Source: Streptomyces tsukubensis
GTDB taxonomy: Bacteria > Actinomycetota > Actinomycetes > Streptomycetales > Streptomycetaceae
Assembly: GCF_003932715.1 (NCBI RefSeq)
Contig: NZ_CP020700.1
Span: forward strand, 3,370,501-3,434,500
Direction: 5' to 3'
DNA: 64,000 nucleotides
A program made the position numbers and the translations under genes. Shown piece after piece: positions 25,869 to 35,859 of this stretch. The stretch's first letter is position 1; every line of letters begins with the position of its first letter. The notes under the pieces were generated by a model, which did no database searches, had not been told where the DNA came from, and saw only the letters and a list, made by a program, of their open reading frames with translations.

Positions 25869-26540
25869 CTAACCGCCCGCGGTGAGGGACGGTGCGGTCC
25901 GGCGCAGCCAGGCGGGGAATTCCGTGAGGTCGTCGAGGACCACATCGGCTCCGGCGGCCCGCAGTTCGGCGGCGTCGCAGGGGCCGGTGGGCACGCTCAC
26001 GGCCAGTGCCCCGGCCGTGTGCGCTCCCCGGACGTCGCCGGTGTGATCGCCGACGTACGCCCCGGCGCCGTACTCGCGCAGGGCTTCCGCCTTTCCTTCG
26101 GCCCACAGCCAGCCGATCACCGCGTCCGGGGTGATGCCGAGCCGGTCGAGGTGGAGTTTGGCGTTGGGCTCGTGCTTGGCGGTGACGACGATCGCCCGGC
26201 CGCCGCACTCCTGGACGGCCCGCACCGCTTCGTGGGCGCCGGGCAGGGCGCGGGTGGGCCCGATCGCGTACTCCGGATAGATCTCGCGGTAGCGGTCGCC
26301 CATGGCCTGAATCCGATCATCGGGAAACCAGTGGGCCAGCTCCTGCTCCAGGGGCGGGCCGAGCCGGGTGACGGCGAGGTCGGCGTCGATCCACACCCCG
26401 GTCTCCTCGGCGAGCCTGCGGTACGTCGCGCGGATCCCGGCCCGCGAGTCGATCAGCGTCATATCGAGATCGAATCCGACGGTGAAGGCGGGGCGAGGGG
26501 CCGACGGGTCGTCCCCGGGGGCGGCTGCGGGCGCGTTCAT
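25869..26540 (-). CDS. HAD family phosphatase
   Basis: 223 residues from ATG at 26538-26540. FDLDMTLIDS (nucleophile Asp24, acid/base Asp26) is HAD motif I. VVTAKHEPNAK supplies motifs II/III and VGDHTGDVRGAHTAG motif IV. The cap domain lies between residues about 35 and 100, as in phosphoglycolate-phosphatase-like members. Met replaces the usual Gly after the second Asp (DLDMT), as in many actinobacterial homologues. Substrate unknown. Confidence 0.88.
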   Translation of the reverse strand: MNAPAAAPGDDPSAPRPAFTVGFDLDMTLIDSRAGIRATYRRLAEETGVWIDADLAVTRLGPPLEQELAHWFPDDRIQAMGDRYREIYPEYAIGPTRALPGAHEAVRAVQECGGRAIVVTAKHEPNAKLHLDRLGITPDAVIGWLWAEGKAEALREYGAGAYVGDHTGDVRGAHTAGALAVSVPTGPCDAAELRAAGADVVLDDLTEFPAWLRRTAPSLTAGG

Positions 26541-26664
26541 GGCCCCATTCTGCCCATGATTGCCCCGTACACGCTTCTCCGGCCGCACGGGCGGCCTCTC
26601 GCGACGGTTCCGCCGCGCGGACGAGGTCCGGCGGCGGATCCGGGGTGACCGCCCCGGCGGTGCC

Positions 26665-27705
26665 TCATACCTTCCGCGCCCGCCAGATCAGATACAGCGC
26701 GGACGCCACCGCGGCGCCCCGCAGTACCCAGGGGCCCGTCTCCAGGAAGGCGTCCCGCATCGCTTCGTCCGGCAGGGGGGTGCCCCAGCGGCCCGTGGAG
26801 CGGCCCCACAGCCAGGTGCAGCCCGCCGCCACGGCCGCGCCGGGGATGACGAAGACCGCGACCTTGGTCTGGGCCGGGCCGAGTCTGCGGGAGGCATAGG
26901 CGATCAGCCAGCCCGCCGCGAACGCGATCCACGTGCCGAAGACGGCACCGCCGATCAGCAGCAGTGCGGCCAGCAGCAGGAGCGGGCTGCCGAGACCGGC
27001 CGCAACGGCCGTGGCGGCCGCCTTCTCCGGGTCCTTCGCCCGGCGGGCGAGCAGCTTCGGCAGCAGACCGGGGGGCGGGGCGGACTCCTCCTCCGGCTCG
27101 TCCTCGGCGTCTTCGCCGGCCTCGGGTTCGTCCTCGTCGTCGCGCGGCGGATGCAGTATTTCGGGGACCTCGACGCCGCCGGTGAATCCGCCGACCCGTT
27201 CCCCCGCCCCGTACGGCCGCGGCTGGACGGTCCACCAGTCGCCGTCGCCGCCGATCCCGTCGAGGTCGGGGCCCGAACCCCGGGACGAGCCCAGTTCGTC
27301 GAGGCCCGCGAGATGCGGCGGCAGACCCGGCGGGGACGCGGGCGGCGGGGGGACCGCCGGGGCCGCGCGGTCCTTGCGGGGGCGCGGGATCAGCTTCCGG
27401 ACCCGCGGGGCGGGAAGCGGCAGCCGGTCCGGGGCCGCGGGTTCCACCGGTACGGGGCGGGGGGCGGCGGTCCCGGGCGACCCGCCCGCCTTCTTGACGA
27501 GTTCATCGGGTGTGCCGAGCCGGCCCAGGATCCGCCGAACGGACGCGGGGCTGTCCGACGGTGCCTTCGCCCGCTCCTGTTCGATCCGGCCGCGCACCGA
27601 CGCCACCAGCTCCATCCGCTCCCCGGAGGAGAGTTGGCGCTGCTGGGCGAGGTCCCCGACCCGGCTCAGATAGTCGTAGACGAGCTGTTCGCTCTCGATC
27701 CCCAC
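26665..27705 (-). CDS. Membrane protein with HAAS-like N-terminus
   Basis: 346 residues from GTG at 27703-27705 with GAGGGG nine bases upstream. Residues 1-75 (ESEQLVYDYLSRVGDLAQQ...RRILGRLGTPDELV) resemble the HAAS region that precedes membrane anchors in signalling proteins. A long proline-rich and acidic linker follows (PPPASPPGLPP; EDEPEAGEDAEDEPEEE). Then four hydrophobic segments, from GSPLLLLAALLLIGG to the end. Possibly a PspC-like or anti-sigma-like regulator; no neighbour supports a specific role. Confidence 0.72.
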   Translation of the reverse strand: MGIESEQLVYDYLSRVGDLAQQRQLSSGERMELVASVRGRIEQERAKAPSDSPASVRRILGRLGTPDELVKKAGGSPGTAAPRPVPVEPAAPDRLPLPAPRVRKLIPRPRKDRAAPAVPPPPASPPGLPPHLAGLDELGSSRGSGPDLDGIGGDGDWWTVQPRPYGAGERVGGFTGGVEVPEILHPPRDDEDEPEAGEDAEDEPEEESAPPPGLLPKLLARRAKDPEKAAATAVAAGLGSPLLLLAALLLIGGAVFGTWIAFAAGWLIAYASRRLGPAQTKVAVFVIPGAAVAAGCTWLWGRSTGRWGTPLPDEAMRDAFLETGPWVLRGAAVASALYLIWRARKV

Positions 27706-27819
27706 GGACGGTTTCCCCTCGCACGCTCCCCGGACCCGGACCGGCTCCGGACGGCCCGGATCCGATCCCGGCAACGACGGTAGCGCGGTGGGGGGACGTC
27801 AGCGACTACCGTGGGGCGG

Positions 27820-30483
27820 ATGGGGACGAAGCCCGAGGAACCGCGCGGCGCGCACCAGGACGGACCGAACGGCACGGAGCCTCAGGGCGCGGGCCGGGAC
27901 GAACGGGCGCGCGGTGTACCGCGCACGCTCGCAGAGGCACTGCGCGCCGGGGGTGACGAGGAGCTGGCCGCACTGCTCCGGGCCCGCCCCGATCTGCTGA
28001 ATCCGGTGCCGGGCGATCTGACCCAGCTCGCCACCCGTGCGGGCACCCGTGCCTCCGTCGTACGGGCCCTGGAGCGGCTGGACCGGTTCGCCCTCCAGAC
28101 CGCGGAGGCCCTGGCGGTGGCGCCCGATCCGGCGCCGTACGAAAGCCTGCTCACCCTGCTGACCGGCGACAACGGCGGTGACGACAGCAGTGGGAGCGTC
28201 GTCGCCGCCGCGCTGCCGGGCGCGGTCGCCGCGCTGCGGACCCAGGCTCTGGTGTGGGGCGCGGACGACCGGCTGCGGCTGGTGCGCACCGCGCGCGAGC
28301 TGCTGGCGCCCTCCCCCGCCCGCCCTTCCCCGACCGGTCTGGGCCCGACCGTCGCGGAGGCCACGGCCGGGATGTCCCCGGGCCGGATCCAGGAGATCGT
28401 CGCGGCGGTGGGCCTGCCGTCGACGCACGACCCGGTGTCCGCCGTGGCATCGCTGACCGCCCTGTTCACCGACCGCGACCGGATGGCGGCCCTGCTGGAC
28501 ACGGCACCGCCGGAGGCCTCGGCGGTGCTGGACCGGCTGGTCTGGGGACCGCCGTACGGAGAGGTCACCGCAGACCCGACGCCACCGGTCCGCTGGCTGC
28601 GGGACCGGGGGCTGCTGCTCCCCGCCTCACCGCGCACCGTCGTGCTGCCGCGCGAGGCTGCCCTGCATCTGCGGGCGGGCCGGGCCCATCGCGTACCCGA
28701 ACCGCAGCCGCCGCGGCTGGAGGCCGCCGCTTCGGTGCTGGCCGCCCGTCCACAGGTTGTGGACGGCGCCGCGGCCGCGCAGGCGCTGACGGCGCTGTCG
28801 ACCGTCGAAGATCTGCTCCTGGACTGGCACGAGGGCGGGCCGCCGGTGCTGCGCGCGGGCGGGCTGGCCGTACGCGATCTGAAGCGCGCGGCGGTCGCCC
28901 TGGACACGGACGAGCCGACGGCCGCGTTCTGGCTGGAGCTGGCGTACGCGGCGGGGCTGCTGGCCGCGGACGGCGAGGCGGACGAGGCGTACGCCCCGAC
29001 GCCCGCGTACGACTCCTGGCTGGAGCTGTCCGCCGCCGAACGCTGGGCCCGGCTGGCGGACGCCTGGCTGACGGCGACCCGGACCGCCGGGCTCGTCGGC
29101 TCCCTCGACGGAAAGGGCCGGGCGCTCTCCGCCCTGGGCCCCGGTCTCGACCGGTCCGCGGCGCCGGAGGTACGCCGCCGGGTCCTCACGCTCATGGGCG
29201 AACTGCCGCCCGCGACCGCGCCCACCCCGGACAGCCTGCTGGCCCGTCTGCGCTGGGAACGGCCGCTGCGGGGGCCCGAGGGTGCCTCGTACGGTGCCAC
29301 CCCCGCGACGGGGCCGTACGGTGCGGCGGCGGCCGGTACGTCCGGGACCCTGGCGACCGATCTGCGGAGCCGGCTCGCGGTCTGGACCCTCACCGAGGCC
29401 GAATCGCTGGGCATCACCGGCCGCGGGGCGCTCTCGACCCACGGCCGCGCCCTGCTCGGCACGGATACCGCTGCCGCTGCCGCTGCCGCTGCCGCGAGGG
29501 ATACCGCCACGGCACCGGACCGGGCCGGGCGGCTGCGGGCCGCCGCCGACGCCCTCGCGCCGATGCTGCCCGTACCGCTCGACCACGTACTCCTCCAGGC
29601 CGATCTGACGGCCGTCGCCCCCGGCCCCCTCCAGCGGCACCTCGCCGAAACCCTCGCCGTCCTCGCCGACGTCGAATCGAAGGGCGGCGCGACCGTCTAC
29701 CGCTTCACCCCCGGATCGGTCCGGCGGGCCCTGGACGCCGGACGGACCGCCGCCGAACTCCACTCCTTCCTCGCCCTGCACTCCCGCACCCCGGTCCCGC
29801 AGCCGCTGAGCTATCTCGTCGACGACGTCGCCCGCCGCCACGGGCATCTGCGGGTCGGCGGAGCCTCCTCGTACCTCCGCTGCGACGACGAGGCACTCCT
29901 CGACGAGATCACGGCCGACCGGCGGTCGGAGGGGCTCGGGCTCCGCCGGATCGCCCCGACCGTCGTGTCGTCCCTCGCCGATCCCTCGACGCTGCTCGCC
30001 GGGCTGCGGTCGATGGGCTACGCCCCGGCCGCCGAATCCGCCGAGGGCGATGTGCTGATCGCCCGCGCCCATGCCCGCCGCACCCCGCCCCGCACTCCCC
30101 CGGCCCCGCAGCCCGAGGGCCCGCCGTCGCCGGACGCGACCCTGCTGGGCGCGGCGGTACGGGCGATCCGGGCGGGCGATCTGGCCGCGACGGTCGCCAC
30201 GAAGCCCGTCCCGGCCGCGGACGGCACCCGTGCCCCGGCCGCGCCGGGCAACCTCCCGCGCACCACGGCCGCCGAGACCCTGGCCACGGTCCAGGCAGCC
30301 GTGATGACTGGCTCCGCCGTGTGGATCGGCTATGTGAACGCGGAGGGCGCGGCCAGCCAGCGGGTGATCGCGCCGGTCCGGGTCGAAGGCGGCTTCGTCA
30401 CCGGCTTCGACCACACCGCCGACGAGGTCCGCACCTACCCCCTGCACCGGATCACGGGCGTCGCGGAACTGGCGGACGACTGA
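27820..30483 (+). CDS. Helicase-associated (XPB/Ssl2 N-terminal-like, WYL) protein
   Basis: 887 residues from ATG at 27820 (GTG at 27811 would add three residues). The first ~650 residues are Ala/Leu-rich helical repeats. The C-terminal region, with ETLATVQAAVMTGSAVWIGY, VIAPVRVEGGFVTGFDHTAD and the tail YPLHRITGVAEL, has the WYL-like fold that senses or binds ligands or nucleic acid. Such proteins are annotated as helicase C-terminal/XPB-associated and sit directly before XPB helicase genes in actinobacteria, exactly as here (106 nt gap). Inferred role: partner or regulator of the XPB helicase in DNA repair. No helicase motifs of its own. Confidence 0.82.
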   Translation: MGTKPEEPRGAHQDGPNGTEPQGAGRDERARGVPRTLAEALRAGGDEELAALLRARPDLLNPVPGDLTQLATRAGTRASVVRALERLDRFALQTAEALAVAPDPAPYESLLTLLTGDNGGDDSSGSVVAAALPGAVAALRTQALVWGADDRLRLVRTARELLAPSPARPSPTGLGPTVAEATAGMSPGRIQEIVAAVGLPSTHDPVSAVASLTALFTDRDRMAALLDTAPPEASAVLDRLVWGPPYGEVTADPTPPVRWLRDRGLLLPASPRTVVLPREAALHLRAGRAHRVPEPQPPRLEAAASVLAARPQVVDGAAAAQALTALSTVEDLLLDWHEGGPPVLRAGGLAVRDLKRAAVALDTDEPTAAFWLELAYAAGLLAADGEADEAYAPTPAYDSWLELSAAERWARLADAWLTATRTAGLVGSLDGKGRALSALGPGLDRSAAPEVRRRVLTLMGELPPATAPTPDSLLARLRWERPLRGPEGASYGATPATGPYGAAAAGTSGTLATDLRSRLAVWTLTEAESLGITGRGALSTHGRALLGTDTAAAAAAAAARDTATAPDRAGRLRAAADALAPMLPVPLDHVLLQADLTAVAPGPLQRHLAETLAVLADVESKGGATVYRFTPGSVRRALDAGRTAAELHSFLALHSRTPVPQPLSYLVDDVARRHGHLRVGGASSYLRCDDEALLDEITADRRSEGLGLRRIAPTVVSSLADPSTLLAGLRSMGYAPAAESAEGDVLIARAHARRTPPRTPPAPQPEGPPSPDATLLGAAVRAIRAGDLAATVATKPVPAADGTRAPAAPGNLPRTTAAETLATVQAAVMTGSAVWIGYVNAEGAASQRVIAPVRVEGGFVTGFDHTADEVRTYPLHRITGVAELADD

Positions 30484-30589
30484 GCCGCGCCACCCGCTGA
30501 GGCCCCTCACCGTCCGCCGATACGGCAGACTGGAAGTTTGGCTGCCCGGATCCGGGGAGCAGCCGCCTGCCGGAAGGGATGCACGCCAG

Positions 30590-32236
30590 GTGAACGGGCC
30601 GCTGATCGTCCAGAGCGACAAAACTCTCCTGTTGGAGGTCGACCACGAGCGGGCCGACGCCTGCCGTCGTGCCATCGCGCCCTTCGCCGAGCTGGAGCGG
30701 GCGCCCGAGCACATCCACACGTACCGGATCACGCCGCTCGGGCTGTGGAACGCCCGGGCCGCCGGGCACGACGCCGAGCAGGTGGTGGACGCCCTCGTCG
30801 AGTACAGCCGGTATCCGGTGCCGCACGCGCTGCTGGTGGACGTGGCCGAGACCATGGCCCGTTACGGGCGGCTGACCCTCAGCAAGCACCCCGTGCACGG
30901 GCTGGTCCTCACCAGCACCGACCGGCCGGTGCTGGAGGAGATCCTGCGGTCGAAGAAGGTGCAGCCGCTGGTGGGCACCCGGATCGACGCGGACACGGTG
31001 GCCGTGCACCCCTCCGAGCGGGGCCAGATCAAGCAGACCCTGCTGAAGCTGGGCTGGCCGGCCGAGGACCTCGCCGGGTACGTGGACGGCGAGGCGCACC
31101 CGATCGACCTCGACGAAACGGGCTGGGCGCTGCGGCCGTACCAGAAGCAGGCGGTCGAGGGGTTCTGGCACGGCGGGTCGGGCGTCGTGGTGCTGCCGTG
31201 CGGTGCGGGCAAGACGCTCGTCGGCGCCGGGGCGATGGCCCGCGCCAAGGCGACCACGCTGATCCTGGTCACCAACACGGTCTCCGCCCGGCAGTGGAAG
31301 CACGAGCTGGTGAAGCGGACGTCCCTGACCGAGGACGAGATCGGCGAGTACAGCGGGACGAAGAAGGAGATCCGTCCGGTCACCATCGCCACCTACCAGG
31401 TGCTGACGACCAAGCGGAAGGGCATCTACCCGCATTTGGAGCTGTTCGACTCCCGGGACTGGGGGCTGATCCTCTACGACGAGGTGCATCTGCTGCCCGC
31501 CCCCGTCTTCAAGTTCACCGCCGATCTCCAGGCCCGGCGGCGGCTCGGTCTTACGGCGACGCTGGTCCGGGAGGACGGCCGCGAGTCGGACGTCTTCTCG
31601 CTGATCGGGCCGAAGCGCTTCGACGCCCCCTGGAAGGAGATCGAAGCGCAGGGCTATATCGCCCCGGCGGACTGTGTGGAGGTACGGGTCAATCTGACCG
31701 ACTCGGAACGGCTCGCCTACGCCACCGCCGAGACCGAGGAGAAGTACCGCTTCTGCGCCACCACCGCGACCAAGCGGAAGGTGACGGAGGCGCTGGTGGC
31801 GAAGCACCGGGGGGAACAGACCCTGGTCATCGGGCAGTACATCGACCAGCTCGACGAGCTGGGCGAGCATCTGGACGCGCCCGTCATCAAGGGCGAGACG
31901 TCGAACGCCCAGCGCGAGAAGCTCTTCGACGCCTTCCGGCAGGGCGAGATCTCGGTGCTGGTGGTGTCGAAGGTGGCGAACTTCTCCATCGACCTGCCGG
32001 AGGCGACCGTCGCCATCCAGGTGTCGGGCACCTTCGGCTCCCGCCAGGAGGAGGCCCAGCGGCTGGGGCGGGTGCTGCGGCCCAAGGCGGACGGCCACGA
32101 GGCCCGCTTCTACTCGGTCGTCGCCCGCGACACCATCGACCAGGACTTCGCCGCGCACCGGCAGCGGTTCCTGGCCGAGCAGGGGTACGCGTACCGGATC
32201 GTGGACGCGGACGAGCTGCTGAGCGGCGGGCGGTAG
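30590..32236 (+). CDS. DNA repair helicase, XPB family
   Basis: 548 residues from GTG at 30590. LPCGAGKTLVG (Walker A, 203-209), DEVH (297-300), TATLVRED (motif III), DLPEATVAIQVSG and QEEAQRLGRVLRP (motif VI) are intact. The N-terminal 180 residues are the XPB damage-recognition-like domain; the RED motif is visible in VREDGRESD. Superfamily 2 3'-5' translocase. In archaea and eukaryotes XPB opens DNA for nucleotide excision repair; bacterial members are little studied. Likely co-expressed with the upstream helicase-associated gene. Confidence 0.94.
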   Translation: MNGPLIVQSDKTLLLEVDHERADACRRAIAPFAELERAPEHIHTYRITPLGLWNARAAGHDAEQVVDALVEYSRYPVPHALLVDVAETMARYGRLTLSKHPVHGLVLTSTDRPVLEEILRSKKVQPLVGTRIDADTVAVHPSERGQIKQTLLKLGWPAEDLAGYVDGEAHPIDLDETGWALRPYQKQAVEGFWHGGSGVVVLPCGAGKTLVGAGAMARAKATTLILVTNTVSARQWKHELVKRTSLTEDEIGEYSGTKKEIRPVTIATYQVLTTKRKGIYPHLELFDSRDWGLILYDEVHLLPAPVFKFTADLQARRRLGLTATLVREDGRESDVFSLIGPKRFDAPWKEIEAQGYIAPADCVEVRVNLTDSERLAYATAETEEKYRFCATTATKRKVTEALVAKHRGEQTLVIGQYIDQLDELGEHLDAPVIKGETSNAQREKLFDAFRQGEISVLVVSKVANFSIDLPEATVAIQVSGTFGSRQEEAQRLGRVLRPKADGHEARFYSVVARDTIDQDFAAHRQRFLAEQGYAYRIVDADELLSGGR

Positions 32237-32265
32237 GTCGTACGGCGTGGCGGGGCGGGCCGGGC

Positions 32266-32691
32266 TCAGCCGTCGGCCGCGACCAGGACCGGCGACAGGA
32301 GGATCAGCGCGTACTGGAGCGCCACGAGCCGGCCGCGCACGGTGTTCGACATGCCGTCGCGCGGCAGGGCCGCGGCGAACAGCCCGAACAGGCCCGCCGG
32401 GAGCAGCACCAGCAGTCCGGCTCCGACCAGGCCCCCGGCCCGGCCGTCGGTCTCGTGGGCGTCGACCAGGGCGAGCAGGCCCGAGAACACCAGGGCGCCG
32501 AAGGCCAGCAGCAGTCCGAGGCCCGCGATCACACGGAGCGCGCCCGCCGAGGAGTCCGGGGCGGGGGAAGGGGCAGAGGAAGGGGCGGCGGGCGGCGGGA
32601 AGGGCGCGGCCGCGGTCGGTGACCCGGCGGGCGCTGCACTCCGCGGGGCCCGCGGTTCGTTCTCGTTCGGCGTGGGTCGCAGGGGTCGCAT
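32266..32691 (-). CDS. Membrane protein with proline-rich N-terminus
   Basis: 141 residues. Residues 1-45 are Pro/Ala-rich and cytoplasmic; three hydrophobic segments follow (VIAGLGLLLAFGALVFSGLL, LVGAGLLVLLPAGLFGLFA, VALQYALILLSPVLVA). No recognised family. Convergent with the XPB gene at 29 nt. Confidence 0.72.
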   Translation of the reverse strand: MRPLRPTPNENEPRAPRSAAPAGSPTAAAPFPPPAAPSSAPSPAPDSSAGALRVIAGLGLLLAFGALVFSGLLALVDAHETDGRAGGLVGAGLLVLLPAGLFGLFAAALPRDGMSNTVRGRLVALQYALILLSPVLVAADG

Positions 32692-32956
32692 GGGTCCATT
32701 GAAGGACGCCGGGTGGTCGCCGCGCCTCCGTCGGGGCGCTCAACTCACCGTGCGGGGAGAGTGGGTACGGATACTCAGGCGGTACGGCGCTGTGCGGGAC
32801 CGCCCGGGTGCGGGCCGGGTTCCGGTACGGGTCCGTGCGAGTGGTACCGGTGCGACAGGTGAGGGATGTGTCCGGTGCGGATGCGTCCGGCGCGGGGCGG
32901 GTTCCCTGCGGGGCGTGCTGCGGTACGGCTCCGGGGGCTGTGGCCGCGGGCGGCCG

Positions 32957-33151
32957 TCAGCGGCGGCGGACCCCGGCCGCCTCCGCGTCGTAGTCGCCCG
33001 TGACCGCGACGCTGAAGAGCGCGGAGGCGAACACCTTCACCGCGTGCAGCGCGCCGCCGGTGCGGTGCGCGGCGTGTGCGCCGACCGCGCCGGACGCCGT
33101 GCCGCGGGGGCCGGGGAGCTGGACCGAGGGGGTGAGAGTCGTTGTCGTCAT
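32957..33151 (-). CDS. Small conserved-looking hypothetical protein
   Basis: 64 residues from ATG at 33149-33151: MTTTTLTPSVQLPGPRGTAS then ALHAVKVFASALFSVAVTGD and a YDAEAAGVRRR tail. One amphipathic or weakly hydrophobic helix near residues 36-50. I recall similar short proteins in Streptomyces but no function. Confidence 0.55.
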   Translation of the reverse strand: MTTTTLTPSVQLPGPRGTASGAVGAHAAHRTGGALHAVKVFASALFSVAVTGDYDAEAAGVRRR

Positions 33152-33577
33152 GTGTTCAATGATGTGGTTCCACCCCAGGTCAGCGCATCGGCCGCACGTT
33201 GGAACCCGGCCCGCTCCCGCCTACGACTCCAGGCATAAGGGACCCCTCGGAAGGACAGCACCTGCGGAGGAGAACCATCTGCCCCGCGTCATACTTCAGT
33301 CGATCTCCCTCCTCCTCCAGGAGGGCAACCGGCCCTGAGCCGCGCCTCGGGACCCGGGCCCGGAGAAAGGGTTCGCCGTCCGCGGGGCCGCGCACTAGAC
33401 TGCCGCGTCTGCCCGCCTCCGCCCCAGGAGCGCCGCCGCCCGGACGGAAACCGGCCGGTGTCCCGCGTACCCGGCCCGACCAGGCGTCCTTCGCCCGTGA
33501 CCCGGTGCCCGTACGCCCGTCTGCCCGTCCGTCCGCGGCCTTCCGCCGCGTCCGCCGCAGCCCTGTGGAGGCCCGTC
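33152..33577. other. Spacer and promoter of the HelD-type gene
   Basis: No convincing gene in either strand. TAGACT at 33397-33402 is a plausible -10 for the HelD-type gene about 180 nt downstream. I looked for the 19-bp inverted repeat known upstream of rifampicin-inducible helD/helR genes and did not find it. Confidence 0.4.
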
Positions 33578-35812
33578 GTGCCCGCGCCCGTCCCCCCTTC
33601 CGTACCGGATTCCGCGCCCCTGAGCGGGCCGGGTGCCGGGTCGGGGTCCCCCGCTCCGTCCGGTGACGACGCCCTCGTCCGCGAGAAGGCCCATCTCGCC
33701 GCCTCGCGCTCGGCCCTGAGGACGATGCGCAAGGAGGTGGAGGCGCTCGACATCGCGGACGTCACGGCGAACTGGGTCAACAAGCAGGCGCTGGAGGCCC
33801 GTACCGAGCAGCGGATCAGGGAGCTGGCGGATCTGGCGCACACACCGCTCTTCTTCGGGCGGCTCGACTACGGCGGCGGTGCCCACGAGGGCCACCACTT
33901 CTACATCGGCCGCCGCCATGTGCACGACGCGGTGGGCGAGCCGATGGTCCTGGACTGGCGGGCGCCCGTGTCGCAGCCCTTCTACCAGGCGTCCAGGACC
34001 GTCCCGCTCGGCGTCGACCTGCGGCGGCGCTTCGGCTACACGGGCGGTGAGCTGACCGCGTACGAGGACGAGCGGCTGACCGGTCCGGCCGGTCCGGACG
34101 CGGCGCCGCGCACCAGCCGACTGCTCCAGGAGGAGATCGAACGGCCGCGCGTGGGCCCGATGCGGGACATCGTCGCCACCATCCAGCCCGAGCAGGACGA
34201 GATCGTCCGCTCCGGTCTGGGCGGCACGGTCTGCGTCCAGGGCGGCCCGGGCACCGGGAAGACGGCGGTCGGTCTGCACCGGGTGGCGTATCTGCTGTAC
34301 GCGCACCGCGAGCGGCTGGCCCGTACCGGCACTCTCGTCATCGGCCCCAACCGCTCCTTCCTCCACTACATCGAGCAGGTGCTGCCCGCGCTCGGTGAGC
34401 TGGAGGTGGCCCAGGCGACGGTGGCCGATCTGGTCGCGCACGTCGAGGTGCGGTCGGTGGACGCGCCGACCGCGGCACTGGTGAAGGGCGACGCCAGGAT
34501 GGCCGAGGTGCTGCGGCGGGCGCTGCGCTCGTACATCACCCTGCCCACCGAGCCCGTGGTCGTCGAGCGCGGCTCGCGGCGCTGGCGGATCCCGGCGTAC
34601 GAACTGGCCGAGATCGTCACCGAGCTGCAGGAGCGCGAGATCCGTTACGGGGCGGCGGGCGAGGCCCTGCCGCAGCGCATCGCGCATGCCGTCCTGGTCC
34701 GGATGGAGGAGGCGGGCGAGGCCCCCGACGACCGGGTGCAGGACGCGGTGGCCCGCCATCACGCGGTGAAGGCGGCGGTGAAGGCGGTCTGGCCGCGGGT
34801 CGATCCGGCGAAGCTGGTGCTGCGGCTGCTGTCCGAGCCGGAGTTCCTCGCCGCCCATGCCGAGGGGCTGCTCGGGGCGGAGGAGCAGCGGGCGATCGTC
34901 TGGGCGAAGCCCGCGCGGGGCGTGAAGTCCGCGAAGTGGTCGGCGGCGGACGCCGTGCTCATCGACGAGGCGCAGGATCTGGTGCAGCGCACGCCATCCC
35001 TCGGGCATGTCGTGCTGGACGAGGCGCAGGATCTGTCGCCGATGCAGTACCGGGCGGTGGGGCGGCGCTGTTCGACGGGGTCCGCGACGGTGCTGGGGGA
35101 TCTGGCGCAGGGGACGACGCCGTGGGCGACGGCAGGCTGGCGGGAGGCGCTGGCGCATCTGGGGAAGCCCGATGCGGTGGTGGAGGAGCTGACGGCCGGG
35201 TTCCGGGTGCCGCGGGAGGTGATCTCGTACGCCTCCCGGCTGCTGCCCCATATGTCACCGGGGCTGCGGGAGGTGTCGTCGGTCCGTGAGGCGCCGGGGT
35301 CGCTGGACGTGCACCGGGTGCCGGGCGGGGCGGAGGACGGTGCCGGTACGGCCGATACAGAGGGCAGTGCGGAGGACGGCTCAGAGGGCGGCTCGCAGGG
35401 TGGTGCGGAGGACGGTGCAGCCGGGGGCGCGTTGGACGCTGCGGTGGTCGGCGCCTGCCGTACCGCGCTGCTGCGGGAGGGGTCGATCGGCCTGATCGCC
35501 GCGGATGTCCGGATCCCGGCGCTGGCCGCGGCGCTGACGGCGGCCGGGCTGCCGTTCCTCGACCCCGGCCGGGAGACGACGGCGGAGTCCCGGCTCACGC
35601 TGGTGCCCGCGTCGCTGGCGAAGGGTCTGGAGTACGACTACGTGGTCCTCGACGAACCGGCGGCGGTCGTCGACGGCGAACCGGACGAGCGGACCGGTCT
35701 GCGACGGCTGTACGTGGTGCTGACCCGGGCGGTCTCCGGGCTGACCGTGGTGCACCGGCGGCCGCTGCCCCACCAGTTGGCGGCGCCCGGGCCCCGGGAA
35801 AGTACCCTCTGA
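33578..35812 (+). CDS. HelD-type RNA polymerase-associated ATPase
   Basis: 744 residues from GTG at 33578, chosen for GGAGG six bases upstream. UvrD-like superfamily 1 layout: a coiled-coil N-terminus (REKAHLAASRSALRTMRKEV) that in HelD inserts into RNA polymerase, Walker A GGPGTGKTAVG (222-232), and LGHVVLDEAQDLSPMQYR (Walker B). The helix-rich inserted domain lies between. A linker after about residue 580 is Gly/Glu/Asp-rich (AEDGSEGGSQGGAEDG) and looks expanded. The end, ADVRIPALAAALTAAGLPF to KGLEYDYVVLDEPA, carries the terminal helicase motifs. Known role of the family: removing stalled RNA polymerase from DNA. Confidence 0.9.
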   Translation: MPAPVPPSVPDSAPLSGPGAGSGSPAPSGDDALVREKAHLAASRSALRTMRKEVEALDIADVTANWVNKQALEARTEQRIRELADLAHTPLFFGRLDYGGGAHEGHHFYIGRRHVHDAVGEPMVLDWRAPVSQPFYQASRTVPLGVDLRRRFGYTGGELTAYEDERLTGPAGPDAAPRTSRLLQEEIERPRVGPMRDIVATIQPEQDEIVRSGLGGTVCVQGGPGTGKTAVGLHRVAYLLYAHRERLARTGTLVIGPNRSFLHYIEQVLPALGELEVAQATVADLVAHVEVRSVDAPTAALVKGDARMAEVLRRALRSYITLPTEPVVVERGSRRWRIPAYELAEIVTELQEREIRYGAAGEALPQRIAHAVLVRMEEAGEAPDDRVQDAVARHHAVKAAVKAVWPRVDPAKLVLRLLSEPEFLAAHAEGLLGAEEQRAIVWAKPARGVKSAKWSAADAVLIDEAQDLVQRTPSLGHVVLDEAQDLSPMQYRAVGRRCSTGSATVLGDLAQGTTPWATAGWREALAHLGKPDAVVEELTAGFRVPREVISYASRLLPHMSPGLREVSSVREAPGSLDVHRVPGGAEDGAGTADTEGSAEDGSEGGSQGGAEDGAAGGALDAAVVGACRTALLREGSIGLIAADVRIPALAAALTAAGLPFLDPGRETTAESRLTLVPASLAKGLEYDYVVLDEPAAVVDGEPDERTGLRRLYVVLTRAVSGLTVVHRRPLPHQLAAPGPRESTL

Positions 35813-35859
35813 GCTGCGCGGAAGCCCCGGACGCCGAACCCCGGCGGTGCAGTGAAGCC

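Noticed and set aside
33152..33577. Rifampicin-associated element upstream of the HelD-type gene
   Set aside because: No 19-bp inverted repeat of that type was found between the neighbouring genes.
34960..35045. Duplicated DEAQDL motif in the HelD-type protein as a sign of rearrangement
   Set aside because: The first copy (LIDEAQDLVQRTPSLG) is in the position where HelD proteins normally have a similar acidic motif before Walker B, so it is not anomalous.
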